Source: Azospirillum brasilense (lineage in GTDB: Bacteria; Pseudomonadota; Alphaproteobacteria; Azospirillales; Azospirillaceae). From it: 64,000 bases of DNA. Position numbers and translations under genes: made by a program. The stretch spans positions 577,501-641,500 of the forward strand of contig NZ_CP059453.1 in assembly GCF_022023855.1 (NCBI RefSeq), in the 5' to 3' direction. Shown piece by piece: positions 42,899 through 52,328 of the stretch; within the stretch, counting starts at the first letter, position 1, and each line of letters opens with the position of its first letter. The notes beneath the pieces were generated by a model, which did no database searches, was not told the origin of the DNA, and saw only the letters and a program-made list of their open reading frames with translations.

Positions 42899-43705
42899 TC
42901 AGGCGGCGGCGGGGCGGCGGCGGGCCTGGGCGACCAGCCACACACCGAACAGAACCATCGGCACCGACAGAAGTTGTCCCATCGTCGCCCCGGCGTAGAG
43001 GAAGCCCAGCTGCGCATCCGGCTCGCGGAAGAACTCCGCGATGATTCGCGACAGGCCGTAGCCGATGAAGAAGATGCCCGCCGTCATGCCGGCCCGACCG
43101 CGCACGGCCGGCATCCGCACCAGGATGGCCAGGAGGACGAACAGAACCGCCCCTTCCAGGAAGGCTTCATAGAGCTGGCTGGGGTGCCGCGGCACCTGCA
43201 GCGGGTCGCGCGGGAACACCACGGCCCAGGACACGTCGGGCGCCGGGCGGCCGTACAGCTCGCCGTTGATGAAGTTGGCGATGCGGCCGAAGAACAGCCC
43301 GATGGGGGCCGCTGCGGCGATCAGGTCGCCGAAGGCCAGTGGCGACAGGCCCCGCTTCCAGCAGAACAGCAGGATCGCGCCCAACACGCCGATCAGCCCG
43401 CCGTGGAAGGACATGCCGCCGTGCCAGACCATCAGCGCGTCGAGTGGATTCTGGAGGTAGAAGGGCAGGTTGTAGAACAGCACGTAGCCGATCCGCCCGC
43501 CCAGGATGACGCCGACCACGGCCCAGGTCAGGAAGTCGTCGTAATCCTCCGCCGAGGGGCGGCCCGGCGTGCTGCGGGCCAGCGCCAGGCAGTAGCGCCA
43601 GCCGAGCACGAAGCCCGCCAGATAGGCCAGCGCGTACCAGCGGATGACGATCGGCCCGAGTTCGAACGCCACGGGGTCGATGGCGGGAAAGGCGATGGCG
43701 AGCAT
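42899..43705 (-). CDS. lgt: Prolipoprotein diacylglyceryl transferase
   Basis: A 268-residue inner-membrane enzyme with seven or so helices that transfers diacylglycerol from phosphatidylglycerol to the lipobox cysteine of lipoproteins. The Lgt signature GRIANFINGELYGRP is present, together with WHGGMSFHGG (essential histidine) and GLSRIIAEFFREPD (essential arginine). It is first in the lgt-midA-pgeF unit. Confidence 0.96.
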   Translation of the reverse strand: MLAIAFPAIDPVAFELGPIVIRWYALAYLAGFVLGWRYCLALARSTPGRPSAEDYDDFLTWAVVGVILGGRIGYVLFYNLPFYLQNPLDALMVWHGGMSFHGGLIGVLGAILLFCWKRGLSPLAFGDLIAAAAPIGLFFGRIANFINGELYGRPAPDVSWAVVFPRDPLQVPRHPSQLYEAFLEGAVLFVLLAILVRMPAVRGRAGMTAGIFFIGYGLSRIIAEFFREPDAQLGFLYAGATMGQLLSVPMVLFGVWLVAQARRRPAAA

Positions 43706-43776
43706 GCGCGGCGGGTGCCTTATGTTGTTTGGGCTGGTGTATCGGCGCCCCCCTCTCGGCGGGGGAGGCGGGACCG

Positions 43777-44763
43777 TCAGCGGTAGGGGTCGGGCTGCGA
43801 CAGGAAATCCTGGACGTAGCGGCGCACGCCCTCTTCCAGCTCGGTGAAGGGCTGGTCGAATCCGGCGGCGCGCAGGCGTTCGGTGCGCGCCTCGGTGAAA
43901 TACTGGTATTTGCCCTGAAGCTCAGCCGGCATGTCGAAATACTCGACGCGCGGCTCCAGCCCCAGAGCGGCGAAGGTGGCGAGCGCCAGATCCTTGAAGC
44001 TGCGGGCCTTGCCGGTGCCGACGTTGAACAACCCGCTGACCTGCGGGTTGTCGTACAGCCAGAGCATCACCGCCACGCAGTCGTCCACGAAGATGAAGTC
44101 GCGGAGCTGCCCGCCGTCCTCGAACTCCGGACGGTGCGACTTGAACAGCCGCGCCGGCTCCCCGGCCTTGAGCTTGGGGTGCAGCTTGGCGACGACGCTC
44201 ATCATGTCGTCCTTGTGCCGCTCGTTCGGGCCGTAGACGTTGAAGAACTTCAGGCCCGCCCACTGCGGCGGCACGATGTCGCCCTCCGTCACCACGCGGG
44301 CGACGCGGCGGTCGATCAGATGCTTGGACCAGCCATAGGCGTTGAGCGGGCGCAGGGCCGCCAGCGCCTCCGGCGACCCGTCGTCGTCGAAGCCGGCGGA
44401 GCCGTCGCCGTAGGTCGCGGCGGAGGAGGCGTAGATCAGCCGCGCCCCCCGCCAGGAGGACCAGCGCCAGAGGTCCAGCGTCAGCGCCACGTTGTTGGCG
44501 ACGATCTTGTCCACGTCGCGCTCCGTCGTCGCCGAGATGGCGCCGAGGTGGAAGATCACGTCGATCTCGGCGGCGTGCTGGTCGAGGAAGGCGAGCGCGT
44601 TCTCCGGAGCGACGAGGGTGGCGAGTTCCCGCTTGGCGAGATTCTGCCACTTCTCCCCGTCGCCGAAGCGGTCGATCACCGCGACGTTGGTGATTCCGCG
44701 CGCGGCCAGGGCCGCCACGAGGTTCGAGCCGATGAAACCGGCCCCACCGGTGACCACGATCAT
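43777..44763 (-). CDS. hldD: ADP-L-glycero-D-manno-heptose 6-epimerase
   Basis: A 328-residue NADP-dependent extended SDR that makes the heptose precursor of the LPS core. TGGAGFIGSNLV is the nucleotide site, S/Y/K residues are in YASSAATYG and NAYGWSKHLID, and KFFNVYGPNERHKDDMMSVV and GTGKARSFKDLA are specific to HldD. It starts at ATG 44763 and stands alone; other heptose genes are not in the window. A GC-rich hairpin at about 43747-43773 follows the stop. Confidence 0.94.
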   Translation of the reverse strand: MIVVTGGAGFIGSNLVAALAARGITNVAVIDRFGDGEKWQNLAKRELATLVAPENALAFLDQHAAEIDVIFHLGAISATTERDVDKIVANNVALTLDLWRWSSWRGARLIYASSAATYGDGSAGFDDDGSPEALAALRPLNAYGWSKHLIDRRVARVVTEGDIVPPQWAGLKFFNVYGPNERHKDDMMSVVAKLHPKLKAGEPARLFKSHRPEFEDGGQLRDFIFVDDCVAVMLWLYDNPQVSGLFNVGTGKARSFKDLALATFAALGLEPRVEYFDMPAELQGKYQYFTEARTERLRAAGFDQPFTELEEGVRRYVQDFLSQPDPYR

Positions 44764-44886
44764 GCGCTTTTCCTTGCCGCCGGACCGAAAGAAAGGACGA
44801 GCGTCCTTATAGGGTCCGGGGGGCGGGGCCGCAAGGTGGGGTGGGGCGTATGGCCACCCTGCGGTTCCGGAAGGGCGCGCTGCCCC

Positions 44887-46590
44887 TCATGCGCCCTTCC
44901 GCCGCTCCTCCTCCTCGTCCAGCAGGGCCTTGCGCGACAGCTTGCCGATCATCGTCTTGGGCAGCTCACCGCGGAACTCGACCGCCTTGGGCATCTCGAT
45001 GGGGGAGAGCTTGTCCTTGAGGAAGTCGATCAGCTCCTCCCGCGTCAGGGTCTTGCCGTCGTCGACGCGGATGTAGGCCTTCACCGTCTGGCCGCGGTAC
45101 TCGTCGGGCAGCCCGGCGACCACGCATTCCGCGACGGCGGGGTGCAGGTAGATCGCCTCCTCCACGTTGCGCGGGTAGACGTTGAAGCCGCTGCACAGGA
45201 TCATGTCCTTGATGCGGTCGACGATGTGGGTGTAGCCGTCCTCGTCCATGTAGCCGACGTCGCCGGTGTGCAGGCGCCCGTCCACCAGGGTCAGCGCCGT
45301 TTCGGACGGCTTGTTCCAATAGCCCTTCATCACCTGCGGGCCGCGGATGCACACCTCGCCCTTCTCGCCGACGGGCAGGACGCGGCGCGGCTCCTCCAGG
45401 CTGACGATCTCGATCAGCGTGCCGGGCAGGGGCAGGCCGATGGAGCCGGCCTTGTTCAGCCCGGTTATCGGATTCGCGGTGGCAACGGGGGAGGATTCGG
45501 ACAGGCCGTAGCCCTCCACCAGGACGCAGCCGGTGTTCCGCTCGAACGCCTCCTTGACCTCCACCGGCAAGGGGGCGCCGCCCGACAGGCAGTAGCGGAT
45601 CGAGGAGAGGTCGTATTTCTCCAGATGCCTGTGGTGGTTGATCGCCGTGTAGATGGTCGGCACCGCCGGGAACAGCGTCGGCTTCCTGGCGTGGATGGTC
45701 TCCATCACCTGATCCAGCTCGAAGCGGGGCAGCATCACGATCTCCGCCCCGATGCGGATGCTGAAGTTCATCACCACCGTCATGGCGAAGACGTGGAAGA
45801 AGGGCAAAACGCCCAGCATCCGCTCCTCCCCCTGCCGCGCGCCGACGAACCACAGGCTGCACTGCTCGGTGTTGGCGTAGAGGTTGGCGTGGGTCAGCAT
45901 GGCGCCCTTGGGCACGCCGGTGGTCCCGCCGGTGTATTGCAGCACAGCCACGTCCTCCGCCGGGTCGATGGCGACCGGCTTCGGGACGCCGTCGTTGGCG
46001 ACGAGCCGGCGGAAGGACAGGTGGCGGTCGTCCGCGGGGATGCGCGCCAGCTCCCCCCGCTTGACGATAGGGAACAGCCAGTTCTTGGGGAAGGGCAGGA
46101 TGTCGGCCATCGGGCAGATCACCAGCCGCTTCAGCCCCGATTCGGCGAGCATCCGCGCCATCTTGCCATAAAGCACCGTGAGGTCGAGCGTGACCATCAG
46201 CTCGACGCCGCTGTCGGTGATCTGGTGGTGCAGCTCCCGCTCGGCGTAGAGGGGGTTGAAGTTCACCACCGTCCCGCCGGCCTTCAGGATCGCGAAGTAG
46301 CAGATCACGAAATAAGGCGTGTTGGGCAGGAACAGCCCGACGCGCACGCCCTTGCCGACGCCGATCGCCTGGAAGCCGCGGGCGGCCCGGTCCACCATCC
46401 GCGCCACCTCCGCGTAGGTCGAGCGCTTGCCCATGAAGTCCAGGAAGGGACGCTCGGCGAAACGGGCCGCCGCGTCTTCCAGCAGCGCGGTCAGCGGTTT
46501 CACCGGAATCGGCGCGTTCCAGTCCACATCGGGTGGGTAGCCCAGGGTCCAGCTCTGGTCCGGTAGTGTACGGGCCGCATCCCCCATCAT
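44887..46590 (-). CDS. fadD: Long-chain fatty-acid-CoA ligase
   Basis: A 567-residue adenylate-forming enzyme that activates fatty acids with ATP and CoA, at the inner face of the membrane. Motifs are LQYTGGTTGVPKGAMLTHANL (AMP/P-loop region), EGYGLSESSPV, GYMDEDGYTHIVDRIKDMI and the C-terminal lysine in PKTMIGKLSRKAL. GGGAGG seven bases before the ATG pair at 46590 decides the start; an ATG at 46605 precedes that site. Monocistronic. Confidence 0.92.
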   Translation of the reverse strand: MMGDAARTLPDQSWTLGYPPDVDWNAPIPVKPLTALLEDAAARFAERPFLDFMGKRSTYAEVARMVDRAARGFQAIGVGKGVRVGLFLPNTPYFVICYFAILKAGGTVVNFNPLYAERELHHQITDSGVELMVTLDLTVLYGKMARMLAESGLKRLVICPMADILPFPKNWLFPIVKRGELARIPADDRHLSFRRLVANDGVPKPVAIDPAEDVAVLQYTGGTTGVPKGAMLTHANLYANTEQCSLWFVGARQGEERMLGVLPFFHVFAMTVVMNFSIRIGAEIVMLPRFELDQVMETIHARKPTLFPAVPTIYTAINHHRHLEKYDLSSIRYCLSGGAPLPVEVKEAFERNTGCVLVEGYGLSESSPVATANPITGLNKAGSIGLPLPGTLIEIVSLEEPRRVLPVGEKGEVCIRGPQVMKGYWNKPSETALTLVDGRLHTGDVGYMDEDGYTHIVDRIKDMILCSGFNVYPRNVEEAIYLHPAVAECVVAGLPDEYRGQTVKAYIRVDDGKTLTREELIDFLKDKLSPIEMPKAVEFRGELPKTMIGKLSRKALLDEEEERRKGA

Positions 46591-46897
46591 CGTTATCCCT
46601 CCCATGTTCGGTTCTTATTCGGTTTTTGATCGGCCCCGGTGCCCGTTCGGGCTTGTTTTCGATCTTGTTCGGGGAGCCTTTGGCTCATTGTAGCCCTTTT
46701 TGTAACCCGTCATCCGGAGAAATGGTCCTTGTGACGGGGCCGCCGCCAGAGGCAAAGGGCGGGTGTGAAGAAAAAATTACGCTGGAAACCCTATTTTCCG
46801 TGTGGCTAAATTCATGCCCGGCGGACGGACCGGCGATGCTGGGCGGCGCCGAGCTTGTTCCACCGCGCCCGGCGCCTCGACCGAAAGGTTCGGACTC
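46591..46897. other. Intergenic region between divergent fadD and the cold-shock gene
   Basis: This 307 bp stretch has no convincing gene. It contains both divergent promoters and the leader of the cold-shock gene. A weak hairpin (46706-46712 with 46732-46738) and an A/T-rich patch near 46770-46812 are the only structures seen. A GTG at 46802 in frame with the cold-shock gene would turn its end into coding sequence, but the residues are unlike the family. Confidence 0.5.
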
Positions 46898-47431
46898 GTG
46901 TCTACAGCCGATTCGCACTCCAGCGGTGTACTGGACGCTCCTTTTTCGGGCGAGGGCGTCCAAGTCCGGACCCTGGTGAAATGGTTCGATCCGGGCAAGG
47001 GCTTCGGCTTCGTGGCGCCGCAGGACGGGACGACCGACGCCTTCCTGCACGTCTCCGTCCTGAACCGGATCGGGCTGCACGAGGTCGGCGAGGGGGCGGA
47101 GCTTCTGTGCCGGCTGGTTCCGGGGGCCAAGGGGCCGCAGGTGGCCGACATCCTGGAGGTGCTGAGCACCGGCACGCCCGCCGAAAGCCGCGCCCCGCGC
47201 CGCGACCCAGCGTCCGGCCCCGAGGAGGAGCTGACGGGTACCGTGAAGTGGTTCAAGCCGGAGCAGGGCTTCGGGTTCGTCACGGCGGACGACGGGGGCA
47301 AGGACGTCTTCGTCCACAAGAGCGTTCTGCGCCGCTGCAACCTGACCGGACTGGACTCCGGCCAGCGGGTGCTGCTGCGGGCGCGCGCCGCGCCGAAGGG
47401 GCGGGAGGCCTCCTGGGTCGTTCTGCTGTGA
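46898..47431 (+). CDS. Protein with two cold-shock domains
   Basis: A 177-residue protein with two CspA-type domains joined by an acidic, proline-rich linker (about 90-112). Domain 1 has RNP1 KGFGFV (34-39) and RNP2 DAFLHV (48-53); domain 2 has QGFGFV (123-128) and DVFVHK (136-141). It binds single-stranded RNA or DNA. I start it at GTG 46898, with GAAAGG nine bases upstream; GTG 46802 would add 32 unconserved residues. The domain start is secure, the exact N-terminus is not. Double-CSD proteins are usual in alphaproteobacteria. Confidence 0.85.
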   Translation: MSTADSHSSGVLDAPFSGEGVQVRTLVKWFDPGKGFGFVAPQDGTTDAFLHVSVLNRIGLHEVGEGAELLCRLVPGAKGPQVADILEVLSTGTPAESRAPRRDPASGPEEELTGTVKWFKPEQGFGFVTADDGGKDVFVHKSVLRRCNLTGLDSGQRVLLRARAAPKGREASWVVLL

Positions 47432-47540
47432 CATCCTCCCGGCGTCGGGTCGGACGGCGGGGCATACGGACTTGTTGTATTTTCTTTAAGTGCCACGGGA
47501 TACCATCGTCGACGCTTCTGCCTTATTCAGGCTGACGGTG

Positions 47541-48203
47541 ATGCCCCTGTCCGGACCGCTTCACTTCCAATCCTCCGCCGGAATCGAGCGCCGCAGCGTG
47601 GATGTCGACGGGCCGCGCGCGGACGGCAGCTATCTGGACCGCGAGTTCGGGGCCTACGTGGTGCCGGTGGTGCTGGGTCATCATCGGATCTCCAGCCGTG
47701 ACGACGACATGCTGGTGACCACGCTCGGCTCCTGCGTCGCCGCCTGCATCAACGATCCGGAGGCCCAGGTCGGCGGCATGAACCACTTCCTGCTGCCCGG
47801 CTCTCCGTCCGGCGGCGAGGGCTTCGGCGTGGCGACCCGCTACGGCAGCGTTGCGATGGAATGGCTGATCAACGACCTGCTGACACGCGGCGCCCGGCGC
47901 GAGCGGATGGAGGTCAAGCTGTTCGGGGCGGCGCGCGTCATCGACACCAGCCTGGACGTCGGTGCCGCCAACGCCGCCTTCGCGGTGGACTATGTGCGGC
48001 GGGAGGGGCTGGCGCTGGCCGTGCAGGATCTGGGCGGGGACAAGGGGCGGCGCGTCCATTTCTTCCCGACCACCGGGCGGGCCTTCCGCCGTCTGCTGCG
48101 CCCCGAGGCGGAGCGGGAGACGGTTCATCAGGAGATGGACTATCTCCAGGCGCTGCGGCGCACCCCCGTGGAGGGAGAGATGGAGCTGTTCGAGCGGCGC
48201 TGA
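47541..48203 (+). CDS. cheD: Chemoreceptor glutamine deamidase CheD
   Basis: A 220-residue CheD with the catalytic cysteine C65 in TTLGSCVAACINDP and histidine H82 in GGMNHFLLPG, 17 residues apart as in T. maritima CheD. It deamidates glutamines of chemoreceptors and tunes the receptor signal. I start at ATG 47541; an in-frame GTG at 47490 lacks a ribosome site. It stands outside any che operon here, just downstream of the double cold-shock gene. Confidence 0.88.
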   Translation: MPLSGPLHFQSSAGIERRSVDVDGPRADGSYLDREFGAYVVPVVLGHHRISSRDDDMLVTTLGSCVAACINDPEAQVGGMNHFLLPGSPSGGEGFGVATRYGSVAMEWLINDLLTRGARRERMEVKLFGAARVIDTSLDVGAANAAFAVDYVRREGLALAVQDLGGDKGRRVHFFPTTGRAFRRLLRPEAERETVHQEMDYLQALRRTPVEGEMELFERR

Positions 48204-48209
48204 CGGAAA

Positions 48210-49307
48210 TCACTCGCGCAGGATTTCCGCGGCCTCCACGGTCATCCATTCCGCTTGGTCGTTGTCCTCGCCATCGGTGAAGAGGGCGACGGTCACCGCT
48301 TCCTCCCCCGGCTTGCGGGCGGGGAAGTGATAGGCGCAGGCCGACCCGCCAGGCCCGCCGCCGGTGTGTCCCCAATAGGGCCCAGCCTGCCCGTCGCGCT
48401 CCACCATCAGGCCGAGGCCGTAGCCCGGTTCCACCCAGGGGCGCCCGCGCATGGTTCCCGGCACCGGGGCGGAGTCGAGCATGCGCGCCGCCATGGCGTT
48501 GGGCAGCAGGCCGTCGGCGAACAGCGCGTGGAGAAGGCCGGCGATGTCCTGCGCCGTCGCGGCCACGACGCCATGGGCCACCCAGCCGGGATGGTAGAGG
48601 GCGGCCACATCGGCGGGCGGACCGTCCTTGCCGCCGAGATAGGGGCTGGGACCGGTCCATAGGCCGGACAGGTCGTCGCGTTCCGTCGGCACCGACCAGC
48701 CGGTCAAGCCGAGCGGGCGGAACAGCTCGCGGTCGAGGGTCTGTGCGAAGGGCAGGCCGGAGGTTCGCTCCAGCACCCGCTTCGCCAGCAGATAGCCGAT
48801 GTTGGAATAGGAGAATTCCCGCCCCGGCGCGGCGAACAAGTCGGCGGCGCGGCAGCGCTCCAGGAAGCCATCCTCGCTCCACGGCTCCTCGCCTGCCCGC
48901 ACAGCGGCGTGGTAGGCGGGGCTGCCGCCGTAATTGCGCAGCCCGGCGCGGTGGGCCAGAAGCTGGGCCAGGGTGATCCGGTCGGCCGCCGCGAAGTCCG
49001 GCAACCAGCGATCCAGCGGAGCGTCGAGGTCGATCAGGCCCCGCTCGCACAGCCGCAGCAGGGCGGCGGCGGTCAGGGTCTTGGTGATGCTGTAGACGAG
49101 AAAGCGGGCCGTGACCGGCGGAGGCGCCGCGCCGCCGCGGGCGAGGCCGGCGGTCCAGGAACGCGGACCCGAACGGACGGCCACCACCGCGGCGTGGGCC
49201 GCGGCGGGGCCGTCGCCCTCGTCGAGGCAGGCGACGAGACGGTCGGTCAACCGGTCGATGTGTGAGGTCGGAAGGGCGGGGTCAGTGTCCACGGAACCAT
49301 CCCTCAA
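48210..49307 (-). CDS. Serine hydrolase of the beta-lactamase / DD-peptidase fold
   Basis: A 365-residue class C-like serine hydrolase. Motifs are SxxK at S73-K76 (VYSITK), YSN in FSYSNIGYLLAKRV and HTG in WGHTGGGPGGSA. There is no signal peptide, so it is likely a cytoplasmic esterase or peptidase and not a resistance beta-lactamase. The start at 49307 is the longest frame; the conserved part begins near residue 15. It converges on cheD with a 6 bp gap. Confidence 0.82.
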   Translation of the reverse strand: MRDGSVDTDPALPTSHIDRLTDRLVACLDEGDGPAAAHAAVVAVRSGPRSWTAGLARGGAAPPPVTARFLVYSITKTLTAAALLRLCERGLIDLDAPLDRWLPDFAAADRITLAQLLAHRAGLRNYGGSPAYHAAVRAGEEPWSEDGFLERCRAADLFAAPGREFSYSNIGYLLAKRVLERTSGLPFAQTLDRELFRPLGLTGWSVPTERDDLSGLWTGPSPYLGGKDGPPADVAALYHPGWVAHGVVAATAQDIAGLLHALFADGLLPNAMAARMLDSAPVPGTMRGRPWVEPGYGLGLMVERDGQAGPYWGHTGGGPGGSACAYHFPARKPGEEAVTVALFTDGEDNDQAEWMTVEAAEILRE

Positions 49308-49339
49308 AAAACGAAGGCCCCCAGGGGTGGGGGCCTTCG
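49306..49339 (-). terminator. Rho-independent terminator of ppdK
   Basis: A perfect 12 bp stem (49312-49323 with 49328-49339) and a 4-base loop, followed on the minus strand by T6. It is 16 bp after the ppdK stop and touches the start of the downstream beta-lactamase-fold gene. Confidence 0.9.
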
Positions 49340-49355
49340 CGTCGTCGGGTACCGG

Positions 49356-52049
49356 TCAGTCGCGCTTCACCGTGTCGGCGTCGAGCGCCGCCTGGGCGGC
49401 GGCCAGACGGGCGATCGGCACGCGGTAAGGCGAACAGGACACGTAATCCAGCCCGACCTTCTCGCAGAAGGAGATGGAGGCCGGGTCGCCGCCATGCTCG
49501 CCGCAGATGCCGAGCTTGATGTTCGGACGGACCTTGCGGCCGCGCTCCGTGGCGATGGCGATCAGCTCGCCCACGCCGTCCTGATCCAGCGTCTGGAACG
49601 GGTCGTGCTCCAGGATGCCCTGGCGCTGGTACTCCGGCAGGAAGGCGCCGGCGTCGTCGCGCGACAGGCCGAAGGTCGTCTGGGTCAGGTCGTTCGTGCC
49701 GTAGGAGAAGAACTCCGCCGTCTCGGCGATCTCACCGGCCTTCAGCGCGGCGCGCGGCAGCTCGATCATCGTGCCGACCATGTACTCGAACGTGACGCCG
49801 GTCTGCTCCATGACCTCCTTGGCGACGCGGTCGACGACGGCCTTGAGGATGTCCAGCTCCTTCTTGGTGCCGATGAGCGGGATCATGACCTCCGGCATCA
49901 CCGTCTCGCCCGTGGTCTGGGAGACCTCGGCGACCGCGCTGAAGATGGCGCGGGCCTGCATCTCGTAGATCTCGGGGTAGGTGATGCCGAGGCGGCAGCC
50001 GCGATGGCCGAGCATCGGGTTGGCCTCGTGGAGCTGCACCACGCGGTGGTTTACCTTGAGCTGGTCGGTGCCGGTGGCCTTGGCGACCTCCGCCATCTCC
50101 GCCTCGGTGTTGGGCAGGAACTCGTGCAGCGGCGGATCGAGCAGGCGGATGGTCACCGGCAGGCCCGACATGATCGTGAACAGCTCGGCGAAGTCCTTCT
50201 TCTGGAAGGGCTCCAGCTTGGCAAGCGCGGCGCGGCGGCCGGCCTCGCTCTCCGCCAGGATCATCTCGCGCACCGCCAGGATGCGGTCCGGGTCGAAGAA
50301 CATGTGCTCGGTGCGCGACAGGCCGATGCCCTCCGCGCCGAACTTCCGCGCGGTGCGGGCGTCCAGCGGGGTCTCCGCGTTGGTGCGGATCTTCATGCGG
50401 CGCAGCGAATCGGCCCAGCCCATCAGCGTGGCGAAGTCGCCCGACAGCTCCGGCTGGATCGTCGGCACCTCGCCCAGCATCACCTCGCCGGTCGAACCGT
50501 CGATGGTGACGATGTCGCCTTCCTTGATGGTGACGCCGCGGACCGACATGGTCCTGGACTTGTAGTCCACGCGCAGGTCACCGGCGCCCGACACGCAGGC
50601 GCGGCCCATGCCGCGGGCCACCACGGCGGCGTGGCTGGTCATGCCGCCGCGGGTGGTCAGGATGCCGCGGGCGGCGTGCATGCCGTGGATGTCCTCCGGA
50701 GAGGTCTCCACGCGGCAGAGGATGACCGCCTCGCCCTGGCCGGCCAGCGTCTCCGCCTCGTCGGCGGTGAAGACGACCTTGCCCGAGGCCGCACCCGGCG
50801 ACGACGGCAGGCCCTTGGCGATGACCTTGCGCTCCGCCTTCGGGTCCAGCGTCGGGTGGAGGAGCTGGTCGAGCGAGGCCGGATCGATGCGGCGCACGGC
50901 CTCGGCCTTGTCGATCAGGCCTTCGTCGGCCAGATCGACGGCGATCTTCAGCGCCGCCGGGGCGGTGCGCTTGCCGTTGCGGGTCTGCAGCATGAACAGC
51001 TTGTTCTGCTGGACCGTGAACTCGATGTCCTGCATGTCGCGGTAGTGCTTCTCCAGCGTGAGGCGGACCTCATTGAGCTGGTTGAAGACCTCCGGCATGA
51101 CCTCTTCCATGGCGGGCAGGTCGGACTTGTTGGCCTCCTTGCCGGCGATGGTCAGGTGCTGCGGCGTGCGGATGCCGGCCACCACGTCCTCGCCCTGGGC
51201 GTTGACGAGGTATTCGCCGTAGAAGGCGTTCTCGCCGGTGGACGGGTTGCGGGTGAAGGCCACGCCGGTGGCGCAGTCGTTGCCCATGTTGCCGAACACC
51301 ATGCACTGCACGTTGACGGCGGTGCCCCAGTCGGCGGGGATGTCGTGCAGCTTGCGGTAGGTAATCGCGCGGGCGTTCATCCAGGAGCCGAACACGGCGC
51401 CGACGGCACCCCACAGCTGCTCCTGCACGTCCTGCGGGAAGGGCTTGCCGAGTTCGTGCTCGACGGCCTTCTTATAGTCCTCGATGACGGCCTGCCAGTC
51501 GGCGGCGCTCAGATCGGTGTCGAGGTTGTGGTTCTTGTCGCGCTTGTGGTTGTCCAGGATCTCCTCGAAGTGGTGGTGGTCAACGTCCAGCACCACGTTC
51601 GAGTACATCTGGATGAAGCGGCGGTAGCTGTCGTAGGCGAATCGGGCGTCGCCCGAGCGCTTGGCGAGGCCGGCGGCGGTCGCGTCGTTCAGGCCGAGAT
51701 TCAGCACCGTGTCCATCATGCCCGGCATGGAGGCGCGGGCGCCGGAGCGCACCGAGACCAGCAGTGGGTTGGCCGGATCGCCGAAGGTGGCGCCCATGGC
51801 CTGCTCCAGCTGCTTGACCGCGGCGTCCACCTGGGCCTTCAGCTCCGGCGGATAGTTGCGGCCGTTGGCATAGAAATAGGTGCAGACCTCGGTTGTGATG
51901 GTGAAACCCGGAGGAACCGGGAGGCCCAGATTGGCCATCTCGGCCAGATTGGCTCCCTTGCCGCCGAGCAGGTTCTTCATGTCCGCCCGGCCTTCGGTGG
52001 CATCGGCACCGAAGCAGTAAACCCACTTGTTCTCGCCCTGGCTCGCCAT
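49356..52049 (-). CDS. ppdK: Pyruvate, phosphate dikinase
   Basis: An 897-residue enzyme that interconverts pyruvate + ATP + Pi with PEP + AMP + PPi, feeding gluconeogenesis. The N-terminal nucleotide domain begins WVYCFGADATEGRADMKNLLGGKGANLAEM; the phosphohistidine is in RGGMTSHAAVVARGMGR; the C-terminal PEP/pyruvate barrel carries GLSRTEHMFF and the catalytic cysteine in LGICGEHGGDP. GAGGA seven bases before ATG 52049 favours that start over a GTG at 52067. The 280 bp upstream hold no gene. Confidence 0.96.
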   Translation of the reverse strand: MASQGENKWVYCFGADATEGRADMKNLLGGKGANLAEMANLGLPVPPGFTITTEVCTYFYANGRNYPPELKAQVDAAVKQLEQAMGATFGDPANPLLVSVRSGARASMPGMMDTVLNLGLNDATAAGLAKRSGDARFAYDSYRRFIQMYSNVVLDVDHHHFEEILDNHKRDKNHNLDTDLSAADWQAVIEDYKKAVEHELGKPFPQDVQEQLWGAVGAVFGSWMNARAITYRKLHDIPADWGTAVNVQCMVFGNMGNDCATGVAFTRNPSTGENAFYGEYLVNAQGEDVVAGIRTPQHLTIAGKEANKSDLPAMEEVMPEVFNQLNEVRLTLEKHYRDMQDIEFTVQQNKLFMLQTRNGKRTAPAALKIAVDLADEGLIDKAEAVRRIDPASLDQLLHPTLDPKAERKVIAKGLPSSPGAASGKVVFTADEAETLAGQGEAVILCRVETSPEDIHGMHAARGILTTRGGMTSHAAVVARGMGRACVSGAGDLRVDYKSRTMSVRGVTIKEGDIVTIDGSTGEVMLGEVPTIQPELSGDFATLMGWADSLRRMKIRTNAETPLDARTARKFGAEGIGLSRTEHMFFDPDRILAVREMILAESEAGRRAALAKLEPFQKKDFAELFTIMSGLPVTIRLLDPPLHEFLPNTEAEMAEVAKATGTDQLKVNHRVVQLHEANPMLGHRGCRLGITYPEIYEMQARAIFSAVAEVSQTTGETVMPEVMIPLIGTKKELDILKAVVDRVAKEVMEQTGVTFEYMVGTMIELPRAALKAGEIAETAEFFSYGTNDLTQTTFGLSRDDAGAFLPEYQRQGILEHDPFQTLDQDGVGELIAIATERGRKVRPNIKLGICGEHGGDPASISFCEKVGLDYVSCSPYRVPIARLAAAQAALDADTVKRD

Positions 52050-52328
52050 CGTGAAATCCTCGTTCACCTCTATGGTCGTCCGGCCGTCGGCTGTGCGGGG
52101 AACCGGTGAAGATCAGCCCTGCGAACGGGTGTCCTTCTGGTATGACCGCGCAACCGCATCCGATGGAGCCCCTTCTAGCCCCCCGCGGAAGGAGAACACA
52201 AGACGATCCGTTGCATAGCGTGAGCGCGACGGTGCTGATCCCATTTATGCCACGGCGCGCGAAAGGGGCAGGCCAGACGGAAAACTACCCCTTATCCCTT
52301 GCGCGAAAAGGGAAATTCGCCCTGGCCC

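Noticed and set aside
43747..43773. C/G-rich hairpin after hldD as a third copy of the palindromic repeat
   Set aside because: It shares only a short run of C and G with copies 1 and 2 and lacks the conserved core. It could be a simple terminator-like stem.
43729..46566. A 945-codon plus-strand frame opposite hldD and fadD
   Set aside because: It is a shadow of two well-defined enzymes and crosses their intergenic region without any recognisable domain.
46706..46738. Possible cold-shock thermosensor hairpin upstream of the double cold-shock gene
   Set aside because: A 7 bp stem with a 19-base loop, far from the start codon. This is expected by chance in GC-rich DNA.
49494..52109. An 871-codon plus-strand frame opposite ppdK
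   Set aside because: Antisense artefact; composition is unlike any protein and ppdK is unambiguous.
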